Positions 46,018 through 56,583 are shown, counted from the stretch's first letter. The stretch: 64,000 bases of DNA from Candidatus Phosphoribacter hodrii (GCA_016707175.1 JADJIB010000001.1:434001-498000), one strand, 5' to 3'. Program-made: numbers and translations. The notes: a model not told the origin generated them from the sequence alone.

Positions 46018-47166
46018 TCAACAACGCTCGATCACGGTCGCGTTGGCCATCCCGATGCCTTCGCACATCGTTTGCAGGCCATAGCGGCCGGCGCCGCGGC
46101 GTAGGGCGTGCACCAGGGTGACCATGAGCCTCGCGCCGGTCGCTCCGAGCGGGTGGCCGAGGGCGATCGCGCCTCCGAGCGGGTTGGTGCGCGCAGGGTC
46201 GGCGCCGGTCGCCTTCAGCCAGGCGAGGACGACGGGCGCGAACGCCTCGTTGACCTCGGCCTGGTCGATGTCTCCGATGGTGAGGCCGGCGCGAGCCAGG
46301 ACCCGCTCGGTCGCGGCAATCGGGCCGTCGAGCATGACGATCGGGTCGGACCCGACGACCGTGAGCGCGTGAATGCGCGCCAGCGGGGTGAGCCCATGGG
46401 TGCGAACCGCGTCCGCGGAGGCAAGCAAGAGGGCCGCGGCGCCGTCGGAGACCTGGCTGGACACGGCCGCGGTGACTCGGCCGCCTTCGCGAACGGTCTT
46501 GAGGGTCGCCATCTTCTCCAGCGACGTGTCGGCGCGGGGCCCCTCGTCGGCGGCGACGGCGGCATACGGGACGATCTCGTCGGCGAACGCACCGGCGGCC
46601 TGCGCGGCGAGCGCGCGCTGGTGACTGGCGAGCGCGAACCGCTCCATGTCGTCACGCGTGACGTCCCAGCGGTCGGCGATGAGTTCGGCGCCGTAGAACT
46701 GGCTCACCTCGGCCTCGCCATAGCGCGCCGTCCACCCCTGGCCACCGAACGGGTGCCCGAGTCCCTGCGCGGCGCCGACCGTCACGGGGCTCCAGATCGG
46801 GACGAGGCTCATCGCCTCAACCCCGCCCGCCAGCACCAGATCTTGTTGTCCCGCAAGGATTCCGTATGCCGCGAAGCTCACCGCCTGCTGCGACGAGCCG
46901 CACTGACGGTCGATGGTCGTGCCGGGCACCGACTCGGGCAGCCCTGCGCTGAGCCAGCCGGTGCGGGCGATGTTGGTGGCCTGAGCGCCGATCTGATCAA
47001 CGCACCCCCAGACGACGTCGTCGACTGCGGCCGGGTCGATACCTGCGGTCTCGACGGCGGCCCGCATGACGTGGGCCGAGAGATCGGCCGGGTGGACTCC
47101 GGCCAGGCCCCCTCCTCGACGGCCCACGGGGGTGCGAACGGCGCTGACGATGTATGCCTCGGCCAT
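46018..47166 (-). CDS. thiolase (acetyl-CoA acetyltransferase family)
   Basis: A 382-residue thiolase with Cys in IDRQCGSSQQAV, NEAFAPVVLAW, GGAIALGHPLGATGARL and the terminal TMCEGIGMANATVIE. ATG 47166 gives a standard N-terminus (EAYIVSAVRTPVGRRGG). It differs clearly from the thiolase at 4651 and is the type often found in steroid or fatty acid breakdown. It is upstream of plsB on the same strand and may share its transcript across a 62-nt gap. Confidence 0.9.
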   Translation of the reverse strand: MAEAYIVSAVRTPVGRRGGGLAGVHPADLSAHVMRAAVETAGIDPAAVDDVVWGCVDQIGAQATNIARTGWLSAGLPESVPGTTIDRQCGSSQQAVSFAAYGILAGQQDLVLAGGVEAMSLVPIWSPVTVGAAQGLGHPFGGQGWTARYGEAEVSQFYGAELIADRWDVTRDDMERFALASHQRALAAQAAGAFADEIVPYAAVAADEGPRADTSLEKMATLKTVREGGRVTAAVSSQVSDGAAALLLASADAVRTHGLTPLARIHALTVVGSDPIVMLDGPIAATERVLARAGLTIGDIDQAEVNEAFAPVVLAWLKATGADPARTNPLGGAIALGHPLGATGARLMVTLVHALRRGAGRYGLQTMCEGIGMANATVIERC

Positions 47167-47391
47167 GACTCCACCAAAGCACGTTCCGTGGCCGGCGGGG
47201 AGGTGAGGTGGGGGCGCAGGTGCCCGCCATGACCCATCTCACGTCTGGGGGCGCAAGGCTGGCCACGAGGGCGAGGCGGCGGAGGTGAGGACGGGCGGCG
47301 CGCGGCATACCTGGGGGTGGGGCAGCCCATGAAGCCGCGCCAGGTGGCGTGATCACGCACCCTGCGACTGCTTCATGCGCGGCCTCACCCC

Positions 47392-47478
47392 CGCGCGCCG
47401 TGGCGGCGCCTATGACGGCGTCCCTACTGCTGCTGCAACAGCAGCCACCGCGCCGTCATCGACGCCGTCATGTGTCGC
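47392..47478 (+). repeat. long palindromic element, copy 1
   Basis: GTGGCGGCGCC-TATGACGGCG on the left pairs with CGCCGTCATCGACGCC on the right around CTGCTG...CAGCAG. The same element recurs at 54784 and 61521 in the same orientation. The remainder of the 47167-47504 gap is GC-rich sequence with one CGGCATAC motif and no gene. Confidence 0.75.
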
Positions 47479-47504
47479 GCGGGCAGGAGGTTGGCAACCG
47501 GGCT

Positions 47505-47871
47505 TCACAAAGTGGTGGTGAGTGGGCAGGGCGCGACGGCCGCTGTCACCGAGATCTCCACGAGGTATGCCGGTGCCGCGAGCCGCGCTTCCACGGTGGC
47601 CCGCGCAGGAGTGGAACTGGGCAGGACCGAGCGCTCCCAAACTCCGTTCATCTCGCCGAAATTCGCCATGTCGGTCAGCCAGATCGTGGCGGTGAGGATC
47701 CGCGACCGGTCGCTGCCAGCCGCCGCGAGGGAGCCGATCGATCGACGCGAGAACGTTCGTCGTTTGCTCCGCCACGGTCTCCCCGCACCGACCTGCCCGG
47801 CGAGGTAGACGGACGCCGTAGACCACGGCCTGGCTCATGCGTGCGTTCGACTCGAAGCGTTGGATGTCCAT
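47505..47871 (-). pseudogene. RidA-family (YjgF/UK114) protein, frameshifted
   Basis: ATG 47871 with GGAGGAT upstream opens MDIQRFESNARMSQAVVYG. Family sequence is then spread over frames: GETVAEQTTNVLASIDRL, then TATIWLTDMANFGEMNGVWE and finally AYLVEISVTAAV to a TGA at 47505. At least three small indels are needed to join it. RidA proteins deaminate reactive enamines and imines formed by PLP enzymes. Its place beside AroM, M20 and DUF917 genes suggests a role in breakdown of an amino-acid derivative. The damage may be sequence error. Confidence 0.7.
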
Positions 47872-47997
47872 GGGCAGATCCTCCAGCGCGGGGTACTTCC
47901 TTCCAGGCGCGGGACGTCGCGGGTGCGGCGCGAACGACCTCCCCCGCGCAGTAGGGCCTGACTTGACCGGGGCGGGGCGCGCGACAAAGGTGCTCGC

Positions 47998-48770
47998 ATG
48001 ACTTCCGACTCCCACGGTCCCGACGTCACCAACCGTCAGGCGCATGCCGAGGCGACGTTCACCCGGCCTTCGGGCCGCGCGACGTCAACGCCCCCGAGGA
48101 CGACCCCGAGCTGATGAGCATCCTGCGCGGCTTCATCTTTGGGGACGTCTTCGACACGGGCGTCCTCGACGACCGCGCCCGCGAGCTGGTCACCGTGACG
48201 GTCCTGGCCTGCCTGCAGACCCTGACCCAGCTCAAGGCGCACACGGCTGCAGCCCTGCACGTCGGCGTCAAGCCCATCGAGATCCGCGAAGCCGTCTATC
48301 AGCTGGCGCCGTTCATCGGCTTCCCGCGCACCCTCAACGCCGTGGCGACGATCAACGAGGCCTTCCGGGCTCAGGGCATCGAGTTGCCGCTGCCCGACCA
48401 GGGCACGGTCACCGACGCGGACCGTTACGCGCGGGGATTTGCCGAGCAGGAGCCCCTCTACGGAGACGAGATCAAGGCCAACCTGGCGGACCTCCCCGAG
48501 CCGTTCAACGAGGCCCTGCCCCGGTTCCTCACCGAGTTCTGCTTCGGCGACTTCTACACCCGGGGCGGGCTGAGCCTGGCCCAGCGCGAGTTGCTGGTCC
48601 TGTGCGCCCTGGCAACGATCGGTGACACCTCCGCCCAACTCGGCCCGCACGCGAGGGCGTGCATCGAGGTCGGCCGCAGCACGGCATACGTGATCGCGGC
48701 CTGGTCCACTGCTTCCCTACATCGGCTTCCCCGCGCCGTCGCCGCGATCCGCGCCGTCAAGAGCCTCTAG
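47998..48770 (+). pseudogene. carboxymuconolactone decarboxylase-family protein, frameshifted
   Basis: ATG 47998 opens a tandem CMD protein of about 257 residues. The frame shifts near 48063-48068, joining FTR to FGPRDVNAPEDDPELMSILRG; the remaining frame from 48114 contains two AhpD-like helical repeats (ARELVTVTVLACLQTLTQLKAH, QRELLVLCALATIGDTSAQLGPH). Near 48703-48738 three C runs each look one base short, which turns the expected LVHCFPYIGFP into WSTASLHRLP and then restores frame. Activity may be decarboxylase- or peroxidase-like. Confidence 0.72.
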
Positions 48771-48799
48771 CCAGCCGTCGCAAAAGGACACCGCCCCTC

Positions 48800-49473
48800 A
48801 TGAACGTTGCGTTCCTGACCATCGGCCAGTCGCCTCGGCATGACATGGCCGACCCGATCGAGGAGTCGCTTCCTGCGGGCACGACGGTCGTGCACAGCGG
48901 GCTGCTCGACGGTCTGAGTCGACCCGAGATCGAGGCGGCCTATGGCGACGGCGGCGCGGGGCAGGGGCTCATCACCCGACTGGCCGACGGCAGCAGCGTG
49001 ACGATGCGGGTCGAGGCGGTGGAGGAAGGCCTCCGAACCAAGGTCGCCTCGCTCACGGATGGCGGCGTCGACGCGATCGTCCTGCTGTGCACCGGCGAAT
49101 TTCCGTCGCTCCGTTCCGGCGAAGTGTGGCTGATCGAGCCAGACACGGTGTTGACCGGCTATGTCGTCAGTCTGTTTGCCCAGGTCCGGGTCGGGATGAT
49201 CCTCCCGATGGCCGGCCAGGTCGACGACGCGCGAGTGAAATGGCGCGGGCTCGCCGACCCCATCTTCGCGTTTGCCTCGCCCTACTCGGACGATGTCGAA
49301 GCGCTGATCGCCGCGGCATACGATCTCGTCGATGCTGGCGCCCGCGCACTGGTCCTGGACTGCATGGGCTTCAGCCGGCGCCACCGGGAGGCGCTCCAGG
49401 CTCGCGGGGTGGAGGTGCCCGTGCTGGTGGCGAACGAGGTCGTCGGCGGGTCGTGCGAATCGCCTTCTCCTGA
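48800..49473 (+). pseudogene. AroM family protein, one base short near the end
   Basis: ATG 48800 after AAAAGGA. About 215 residues match AroM, an Asp/Glu racemase-like family: FLTIGQSPRHDM, SGLLDGLSRPEIEAAYG, AIVLLCTGEFPSL and ALVLDCMGFSRRHREAL, with two cysteines at racemase-like sites. Near 49461 one missing base diverts the frame; restoring it gives NEVVGRVVRIAFS and a stop at 49473. Proven function is lacking for the family. It is part of the OPT/DUF917/M20 cassette. Confidence 0.78.
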
Positions 49474-49519
49474 AAGCCTGGACGACGTCGAAAGACTGAC
49501 GCCGAGCGCCAGGCACCGC

Positions 49520-50288
49520 TCAGTTCGTGGTGGGGAAGCCCAGCCAGAACGGATCGGCGACCTTGCGTCCGACCGAGTGCGCGGCGTCGCGAACAGCCTC
49601 GCCGAGCAGCTGCGGGTCGGTCGTCTCGAGGTCCTGGACCGGAAGACCGATCCCGATGCCGTAGGGCCGCCCAGAGGTGGGGTCGACGACGGCCGATGCC
49701 ACACCGGCCACGCCATGCACCGACTCGCCGCGCGACAACGACCAGCCCTCGGCGCGGACCTGGGCGAGTCGCTCGAGCAACTCCGGAAGGGTTCGCGGCG
49801 CGGAGCCAGCCGGCTCAGGCGCGTTCCGATCAGCCCGACACGTCCTCGTCGGTCAGTCGCGCCAGGATGGCGCGACCACTGGACGAGGCGTATGCCGTCC
49901 CCCGCGTCCCCTCGGGCGTGTAGGCCTGCAGCCTCCCGGCCCGCCCCTGACGCATCCGGATGACGAGGGTCTCACCGCCCTCCAAGAGGTTGAGATACCC
50001 CGTGTAACCCGTGGTGTCGACGAGGCGGACCAGTGCCTCATTGAGCAGGGCAACGACATCAGTAGAGCCGCGGACATGTGACGCGGCTTCGAGGATCAGG
50101 GGGCCAGGACGGTAGGCCAGCGTCTGCGGATCCCGTTCCAGGAAGCCGAATTCGGCCATCATGCCGAGGGTTCGTGACACGGAACTCTTGGGTGCGTCGA
50201 GACCGGCGGCGACGTCGGTCACCGTGAGGTCGCGGGGATGGCTGGCCAGCAGGCGGAGCACGTCGCGTGCGTTCGCCAGCGTGCTCAT
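49520..50288 (-). pseudogene. IclR-family regulator, frameshifted
   Basis: ATG 50288 follows AAGGAGG. The winged HTH (TLANARDVLRLLASHPRDLTV, APKSSVSRTLGMMAEFGFL) and first part of the effector domain are in one frame to about 49830. The C-terminus (MLERLAQVRAEGWSLSRGES, SAVVDPTSGRPYGIGIGLPV, PFWLGFP) is in another frame ending at 49520. One or two bases have changed near 49800-49835. Divergent from the OPT gene, it is the likely regulator of the cassette. Confidence 0.8.
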
Positions 50289-50495
50289 CTGCCCCTCCTT
50301 CGCGGTCTTGTCGATCGTAGTGGGCGTGACGGACGGCCACACCGCCACACGGGCCGCTGCCTCCGACCCTTGACAAGCGTCACGACGACCATCACCATGT
50401 CCATATTCTCGAACCCGGTCCTAGATAGTAGAACGAGACTGGGGCACGGCAGGAACGGTCGCCTCAAGGAGAACCCCCGGACAAGGAGTACGTAC
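50289..50495. promoter_or_regulatory. divergent promoter region between IclR regulator and OPT transporter
   Basis: A 207-nt spacer, AT-richer around 50395-50445 (CCATATTCTCGAACC, CTAGATAGTAGAACGAG), where divergent promoters and IclR sites are likely. AAGGAG at 50483-50488 serves the OPT gene. No exact operator is assigned. Confidence 0.4.
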
Positions 50496-52169
50496 ATGGC
50501 CCACGACACGTCGGCGACGACGGACCAAGTGACAGAGCGTCATCCCCGGGCCCTGGCGCCCGCGAACCTGATTCTCACCGTCCTGCTCAGCGTGTTCGGG
50601 GCGCGGATCGGCATCCAGAGCATCGCTACCCTAGGAATCACCCCAACGTCCCTCCTTGGCGCTGGTGGCCATGGCGACCCTCTCGAGGATCCCGCTCACG
50701 ATCTTCCGCGGCTTCCGGAACATTCATGCCCAGAACCTCGCCCAGACGAGCATCAGCTCGGCGACGTTCGGCGCAGCCAACAGCCTCTTCCTGCCGATCG
50801 GCATACCGTTCCTCTTCGGGCAGCCGAGCATGATCATGCCGATGCTCATCGGCGTCGCGGCGGCGATGTTGCTGGATGCCTGGCTCCTCTACCGGATGTT
50901 CGACACCGCCTTCCTGCCCGTCGACCGTGGCCCTTGGGCATTGCTGCCGCCGAGGCGATCAAGGCCGGCGACCAGGGCGGGGCGCAGGCGAAGGTCCTCT
51001 TCGGCGGCATCGGCGTCGGCACCCTGGGAGCGATCTTCTCGTTGCCCATGTCGGCGTTCGGCGTCGCCATGATCGGCGGTTCGGGCGCGATGATGGCCTT
51101 TGGGATCGGCCTGCTCACGCGTGCCTACGCCAAGCCGGTCGCCCAGATCGACCTCATGGCGCTCTACATCCCCACGGGATGATGATCGGCGCCGGTCTCG
51201 TGGCGCTGGTGCAGGTGGGCCGGGTCGTCGTCTCAGCACACCGCAACGGCGACAAGGACACGGACGAGCCGGAGCCCACGTCCACCGGGTCAAAGGCCTC
51301 GGCATCGTCTGCGGGATCGTCAGCGTCGACCGCGGTCGCAACCGCGCCGGCCCGGTCAACGCGGCCAGCAGGCTCGGACAGTCGCTGCGTGTCGGCGGCA
51401 TCGGATACCTCGTGATCGCCGCGCTGCTTGCTTCCGGGACCGGCATCTTCACCCAGATGAGCACGGGGATGCTCATGGTTTCGTCCTCTACGCCACCGTC
51501 GCGGCATTCGTCCACGAGTTGATCGTCGGCATCGCGGCGATGCACTCGGGGTGGTTCCCGCCTTCGCGGTCGCCTCATCACTCTGATCATCGGCATCATG
51601 ATCGGCTTCCCGCCCGCCGCCTCGTGGTGCTGGCCGGCTTCACCGCGGCCACCGGCCCCGCCTTCGCCGACATGGGCTTACGACCTGGGCCGGCTACGTC
51701 CTGCGCGGTGGCGGCATCGACCCGGCGTTCGAGCTCGATGGGCGGCGGCAGCAGTTGATCGCTGCGATGGTCGGGTTCGGCGTCGCGATCATCGCTGTCG
51801 CGGCGGCATACCCGGTGTTCTTCGGCCGCAACATGACCGCGCCGATCGACGTGGCACACATCGCGGCGATCGGGCCGGAGTCTCGGTGAGACGGCGCGGA
51901 GCCTGGTGATCTGGGCGATCCCCGGCGCGATCATTCAGTTCCTCGGTGGGTCGCGTCGCCAACTCGGCGTGCTGTTCGCCACCGGCCTGCTGATCTCCAC
52001 CCCGCTCGCCGGCTGGATGGTCGCAGGCGGTCTCGTGGTGCGCATCGTCGCGAGCAAGGTATTGGGGCCTGTCGCCAGGGAGCGGCTCGAAGTCTTCGCC
52101 GGTGGCGTCATCGCTGGAGACGCCCTCTACTCCTTCTTCTCCGGGGCAGTGAAGTCCCTGCGCTCCTAA
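50496..52169 (+). pseudogene. OPT/YSL-family transporter, multiple frameshifts
   Basis: ATG 50496 opens a polytopic protein spread over several frames. Recognisable blocks in order are ANLILTVLLSVFGARIGIQS, FLPIGIPFLFGQPSMIMPML, KVLFGGIGVGTLGAIFSLPM, GMMIGAGLVALVQVGRVVV, MIGFPPAALVVLAGF-like sequence, LDGRRQQLIAAMVGFGVAI, and a final open frame 51906-52169. At least five indels interrupt it. OPT carriers import small peptides or modified amino acids. Its neighbours suggest the solute is hydrolysed by the M20 enzyme. Errors in C/G runs are a likely cause. Confidence 0.72.
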
Positions 52170-52211
52170 CTCTTGATCCCCCCACACACTCACCCCGACC
52201 CAGGAGGCTCC

Positions 52212-53282
52212 CTGAAGCGCACCTCTCCCCGACGACATCGAAGCCGCTGTCTACGGCGGGGCGATCCTGGGCGGAGGTGGGGCGGCTTCATCGAGCCGGG
52301 CCTGCGCACGGCCCGGGTCGCCCTGCAGGTCGGCAGCCCCCAGCTGTGGAGTGTGGATGAGTTCGACGAGGACGTGCTCAGCGCCACCGTCGCGCTGGTC
52401 GGCGCGCCCGCTGCCCCGAACGCCCTCGTCCAACCCGCTCACCTCATCCGGGCGCTGGACCTGCTCCAGTCCCAGCTGCCCGGGGGCCGGGTGGCCGCCA
52501 TCAACACGAACGAGAACGGCGCCGAGACAACGGTCAACGGCTGGTTCCACTCCGCTCTCACCGGGGTGCCGGTGATCGACCTCGCGTGCAACGGCCGCGC
52601 CCATCCGTCGAGCGTGATGGGCTCGATGGGGCTCCACCTCGACCCTGACTACACCTCGATCCAGGCCTATGCCGGAGGGCACCCGGAGTTCTATGTCGAG
52701 GGTGTCACCAAGGGGCGGATGGAGGCCACGTCGAGCGTCGTGCGTCGGGCCTCGGTCGAAGCCGACGGATGGGTTGGCGTCGCTCGCAACCCAGTGACCG
52801 TCGGGTATGCCGCCAGCAACGGGGCCGCGGGGGCGATCTCCTTCGCCATCGAGCTGGGTCGGGTGTTCCTCGACGGCGGCGTTCAGGCCGTCACGGAACG
52901 GCTCGGCGGCCGCATCATCGCGTCGGGCACCGTCGGGTCCTACTCCTGTGAGCCGGTGGAGGGCCTCGACATCGGCAAGGTGGTCCTCACGGACGCAGCC
53001 GCCACGACCTTGTTGTTCGTCAACGAATACATGGTCGCCGAGCACGACGGCGAGCGCGTCGGCGCCTTCCCGGATCTGATCATGACCTTCGATGAGAACG
53101 GGGTCCCCCTGCCGTCCGCGAGGGTGCAGCCGGGGCAGACGATCAGCGTCCTCGTGGCGCCGGCGTCCAGCCTCATCCTGGCCTCGACGATGTTCATGGC
53201 GGACCTCTACGAGCCGCTTGAGAAGGCGTTGGGAGTGCAGTTCGCGCCCACCAGTGGCGTGTTGGCGGGGGCCACCGCGTGA
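52212..53282 (+). CDS. DUF917-family protein, N-terminus with base errors
   Basis: About 355 residues. The C-terminal 330 are in one frame and match DUF917, with INTNENGAETTVNGWFHSAL, VIDLACNGRAHPSSVMGSMG and the final VLVAPASSLILA block. The N-terminus should read PDDIEAAVYGGAILGGGGGG, but two bases look missing near 52225 and 52275, so the natural start cannot be fixed; AGGAGG at 52202-52207 marks its ribosome site. DUF917 proteins resemble parts of hydantoinase systems, but the reaction here is unknown. The stop overlaps the M20 GTG. Confidence 0.75.
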   Translation: MKRTSPRRHRSRCLRRGDPGRRWGGFIEPGLRTARVALQVGSPQLWSVDEFDEDVLSATVALVGAPAAPNALVQPAHLIRALDLLQSQLPGGRVAAINTNENGAETTVNGWFHSALTGVPVIDLACNGRAHPSSVMGSMGLHLDPDYTSIQAYAGGHPEFYVEGVTKGRMEATSSVVRRASVEADGWVGVARNPVTVGYAASNGAAGAISFAIELGRVFLDGGVQAVTERLGGRIIASGTVGSYSCEPVEGLDIGKVVLTDAAATTLLFVNEYMVAEHDGERVGAFPDLIMTFDENGVPLPSARVQPGQTISVLVAPASSLILASTMFMADLYEPLEKALGVQFAPTSGVLAGATA

Positions 53283-54763
53283 CGGACACGCACTCGCACC
53301 CGTCCCCAACCGGCATACCCCTCGGGGGCGGGTGCGACCCAGCGCTGGCGTTGAGCAAAGTTCAACAGAGGTGGCGCTCCGACCTGCTGGACCAGATAGG
53401 CGACTTCATCCGGATCCCCGGCGTTGAGCCCGGCGTTCGATGCCGACTGGGTCGAGCATGGGTTCCTGGACCAGATGGTGGAGCTCGCCGCAACCTGGTT
53501 GACGGCGCAGCGCCTCCCGGGTGCCGTGATCGAGATCCTGCGCTCCCCTGGGCGCACGCCGCTGCTGTTCGTCGACATCCCCGCGCAGGGGACCGCCGCC
53601 GAGGCGACCGTGTTGGTCTACGGCCACCTCGACAAACAACCGGAAGTTCCAGGGCTGGCGGGAGAGGACCGCCCGTGGACTCCGGTGTTCGACGGCATAC
53701 GCCTCTTCGGGCGTGGCTCGGCGGATGACGCGTATGCCGTGTGCCTCCTCGGCGCCGCGCTCGGCGCCCTCGTGGCGCAGGGGCGCAAGCTACCCCGGTG
53801 CGTCGCCGTCTTCGAGACGGGTGAGGAGTCCGGGGCCCCGATCTGGCCTATTGGTTTGGGCGTCTTGGGAGACCGACTCGGGCAGGTCGGCCTCGTGGCG
53901 ATGCCTCGACTCCAGGAGCCGCGACTATGACCGCCTCTGGGCGGTGACCTCGCTGGGGAACCGCCAGTGCCACGCTCACGGTCCGGGTGCTGGACGAGGG
54001 CGCTCACTCCGGCGATGCCGGGGGCGTCGTGCCGTCGTCGTTCCGGGTGCTGCGCGCCCTGCTTGATCGGGTGGAGTCCAGCGCGACTGGGGAGATCCTG
54101 TTGCCCGAGTTGCGCTGTGACATCCCTGCTGACCGCGAGGATCAGGCGCGCGCCACGGCCGAGTTGCTGGGCGCCTCTCTCTGGGAACGATTCTCCTGGG
54201 CCAGCTCCGCAGACGGCAGGGTGCGGGCGTGCACGGAGGATCCCCACGAGGCGTTGCTGCGTCGCGCGTGGCACCCGAGCCTCGCGGTGGTGGGTGCTGA
54301 GGGTATGCCGCCCCTGGCAACAGCCGGCAACGTGCTTCGACCGTTCACGTCGATCCGGCTGTCTTTGCGCCTCCCGCCGTTGTGTGGTGCGGCGGCTGCT
54401 CTGGCGGCGGTCGGGGAGGTTCTGACGGCGGACCCGCCTTACGGTGCCGTCGTGACCTTCGAGCCGAGCCCGCAGGTTGTCGATGGGTGGAACGCACCGC
54501 CCTTCTCGGTCGAGTTGTCGGCCGCGTTGAACGCTGTCAGCGCCGCATGTTTCGACGGGGCCGCTCCCGCGTTCATCGGGCAGGGCGGCACGATCCCGTT
54601 GATGGGACTGTTGGGCGGCCTGTTCCCCGACGCCCAGTTCCTGGCGTGTGGCGTGCAAGGGCCGGGAACCAACGCCCACGGACCGAACGAATCACTCCAC
54701 ATTCCCTACACCGAGCGACTGACCGCGTCCTTGGCCGTGGTGATCAACGCGCTGGCTCTCTGA
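53279..54763 (+). pseudogene. M20-family metallohydrolase, multiple frameshifts
   Basis: GTG 53279 overlaps the DUF917 stop. M20 motifs are present across frames: VLVYGHLDKQPE (metal His), GRGSADDAYA (bridging Asp), FETGEESG (catalytic Glu), then SRDYDRLWAVTS, and in the last frame SGDAGG and GPGTNAHGPNESLHIPYTER (metal His). Frame breaks lie near 53431 (one extra T), 53840-53930 and 53955-53990. It would cleave a dipeptide or N-acyl amino acid taken up by the OPT carrier. The last 200 nt are duplicated at 61296. Confidence 0.8.
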
Positions 54764-54861
54764 GGTCGAGGTGGTTGGCGCTGCCGCGCACCGTGGCGGC
54801 GCCCATGACGGCGCGTCCGCTGCTGTCCCAACGACAGCAGGGACGCCGTCATCGGCGCCGT
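54565..54861 (+). repeat. direct repeat at left edge of island
   Basis: About 300 nt covering the 3' end of the M20 gene and the following palindromic element. It is roughly 95% identical to 61298-61599 in the same orientation. Confidence 0.9.
54784..54861 (+). repeat. long palindromic element, copy 2
   Basis: GGCGCCCATGACGGCG pairs with CGCCGTCATCGGCGCC, and CTGCTGTC with GACAGCAG, around a short loop CCAAC. It follows the M20 stop by about 20 nt and may terminate transcription. The rest of the gap to 55072 holds one more hairpin and no gene. Confidence 0.8.
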
Positions 54862-55034
54862 GGGCCAGGCTGAGGTGCCCGAACACGGCGGCAGCAGCGC
54901 TTCCACTCGAGCGTGCACGGGCAGCAGCGATGGAAAGCCCCCTCCCCAGGCGTCGCGGTGCGGGGAGGCGGGCACGGCGGCTGTTAGCAGCGGGACTTGT
55001 GCGAAACCCCTGTTGATCAAGTGCCGCCGCGCCC

Positions 55035-55066
55035 GTTGGCAGGGTCGTACCGTCGACCCTGCCAAC
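55035..55066. terminator. hairpin after small secreted protein gene
   Basis: GTTGGCAGGGTCG (55035-55047) pairs perfectly with CGACCCTGCCAAC (55054-55066) around a 6-nt loop. It starts 7 nt downstream of the leftward gene's stop and is probably its terminator, though no T run follows. Confidence 0.6.
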
Positions 55067-55072
55067 AACCCC

Positions 55073-55363
55073 TCAGTATCTGGCGACGATCACGTTGGTG
55101 ACGTGGGACCAGTTCGGACACGTGGCGTAGAGCGTCCTCGGCGCCGTACCGTAAGCAGTGTTGGCCCCCCAGTAGTAGCACTGGGCTGTAACGGAGAATT
55201 GTCCGGAACCATTGCAATATGCCCAGACCTTGTGGCCGTCGATCCAGCCCCACGAGCACCCGGCGGGGGTAGCGCTTGCCGGCTCAGCCGAAATGACGGC
55301 TCCCGTTGCAGCGAACACGGCTGCGGTCGCAAGAATGACCGCGCGCCTCTTCATGTGATTCAT
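55073..55363 (-). CDS. small secreted Cys- and Trp-rich protein
   Basis: A 96-residue protein with a signal peptide MNHMKRRAVILATAAVFAA and probable cleavage after PASA. The mature part of about 65 residues has four cysteines and many aromatic residues (GCSWGWIDGHKVWAYCNGSG, CYYWGANTAYG). AGGAGG 5 nt before ATG 55363 fixes the start. I do not recognise a family; it resembles the SH3-like tail of the adjacent cutinase-type protein in size and style. Possibly a secreted binding module. Confidence 0.78.
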   Translation of the reverse strand: MNHMKRRAVILATAAVFAATGAVISAEPASATPAGCSWGWIDGHKVWAYCNGSGQFSVTAQCYYWGANTAYGTAPRTLYATCPNWSHVTNVIVARY

Positions 55364-55478
55364 TTCAACCTCCTGGTTTCCTTCTCGGGTGTCAATAGGC
55401 GAGGCCCGCCCATTGCGCGTCTCCAGCACGGCTGTCACCCGACAAGCGGTTGCGCGTGGGATCGTCCGCATGGCGCGA

Positions 55479-56583
55479 TCAACAGCTGGGCGCAGCCGCA
55501 GAGTTGGTGCCGGTGTAGACCCAGGCGTCGGAGACGAATCCGGTCTGGCCGGCGTAGGACGTGCGATCCCAGATCGTCTCGGTACCGTAGGGGCCGGTGA
55601 CGGCGTTGCCCTCGGCGGTGCACTGGATGGTGATGGTGGTGTTGACAGGGATGCAGCCGATCAGTGCGGTGCTCCCGTTAGGGCCTGAACGGAAGTTCAA
55701 ACACGGGAAGCCAAGCACGTACCTGTCGACCCCGACAGAGGCGGCGGCGTGTAGGCGTGGTTGTTCGAGTACCCCGCGACAGCGGCGGCGGGAGTTGTGG
55801 TGGACGTTCCCTTGTAATGGTTGACATGGGTTCGGATCCCCTGATATTGCGACCACGCAGTAGCAGTGCGCCCAAAGTCACAGACGATGTCTCCGCTGTC
55901 GCAGATGGAGTGGAATCGATCGGCGACAGTCGCTGGCACGTTCTGCCAGCGAGGTTTGTATGTGTTTCCGGCCGCAGAGGGCACCACGAAACTTACTCCG
56001 TAGTCCACGCTCGTATCGGGCGATGTCCCGTAACGATTGCCACCTTGGCCGGGCACGCGGTCGCCGTCGGCGATGACGACAACCCCGTCGATGTTATTGA
56101 ACCCTTGAGTAGATCCTGCGAGCTGCCACACGGCGCGGTGCACGACCATGGCCCCTTGGGAGTACCCGGCTAGAACGTAGTGTTCGTTGGGGCACGCGGC
56201 CCGCCGCGTGTTCACGACGTTGATGATGTCAGTCACGCCAGTGTCCACACCGGAGAAATACATTCCCCGATCCGTCAGTAGGACCGCCACAGCCTGCGCC
56301 TCGAAGTTGACGGGGTAGTAGCCAACGTTCTGCAGATTGAGCCGTGAGGTGTAGTTGGTCATGAAGTCGTAAACCTGGGTACCGAGACCGTTGTGGTCGG
56401 TGATGAGTTGTCCTGAGCCGCGCGCTCCGATGAACAGAACCTGCTTAACGCCGCGGTCCAGGGGTTGTTCACCAGCTGCGGCGTCACGGCGGCCGAGGCG
56501 GGGAAAGCCGACAGTCCGATGGTGGTCAGGCCAAGCAGACCGGCCGCGACGAGTCTCTTAAGTGTGAAGGTGAGTGATGTCAT
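55479..56583 (-). pseudogene. secreted cutinase-family serine esterase with C-terminal domain, frameshifted
   Basis: ATG 56583 with GGGAG upstream gives a signal peptide ending near AFPASAA. The cutinase fold follows after a frame change near 56455 (LFIGARGSGQLITDHNGLG, YVLAGYSQGAMVVHRAVWQ with nucleophile Ser, DIVCDFG with Asp, HVNHY with His). A second frame change near 55740 leads to a C-terminal module of about 75 residues (ALIGCIPVNTTITIQCTAEG, TSYAGQTGFVSDAWVYTG) that looks like a bacterial SH3-type domain. It probably hydrolyses extracellular esters or polyesters. Confidence 0.78.
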
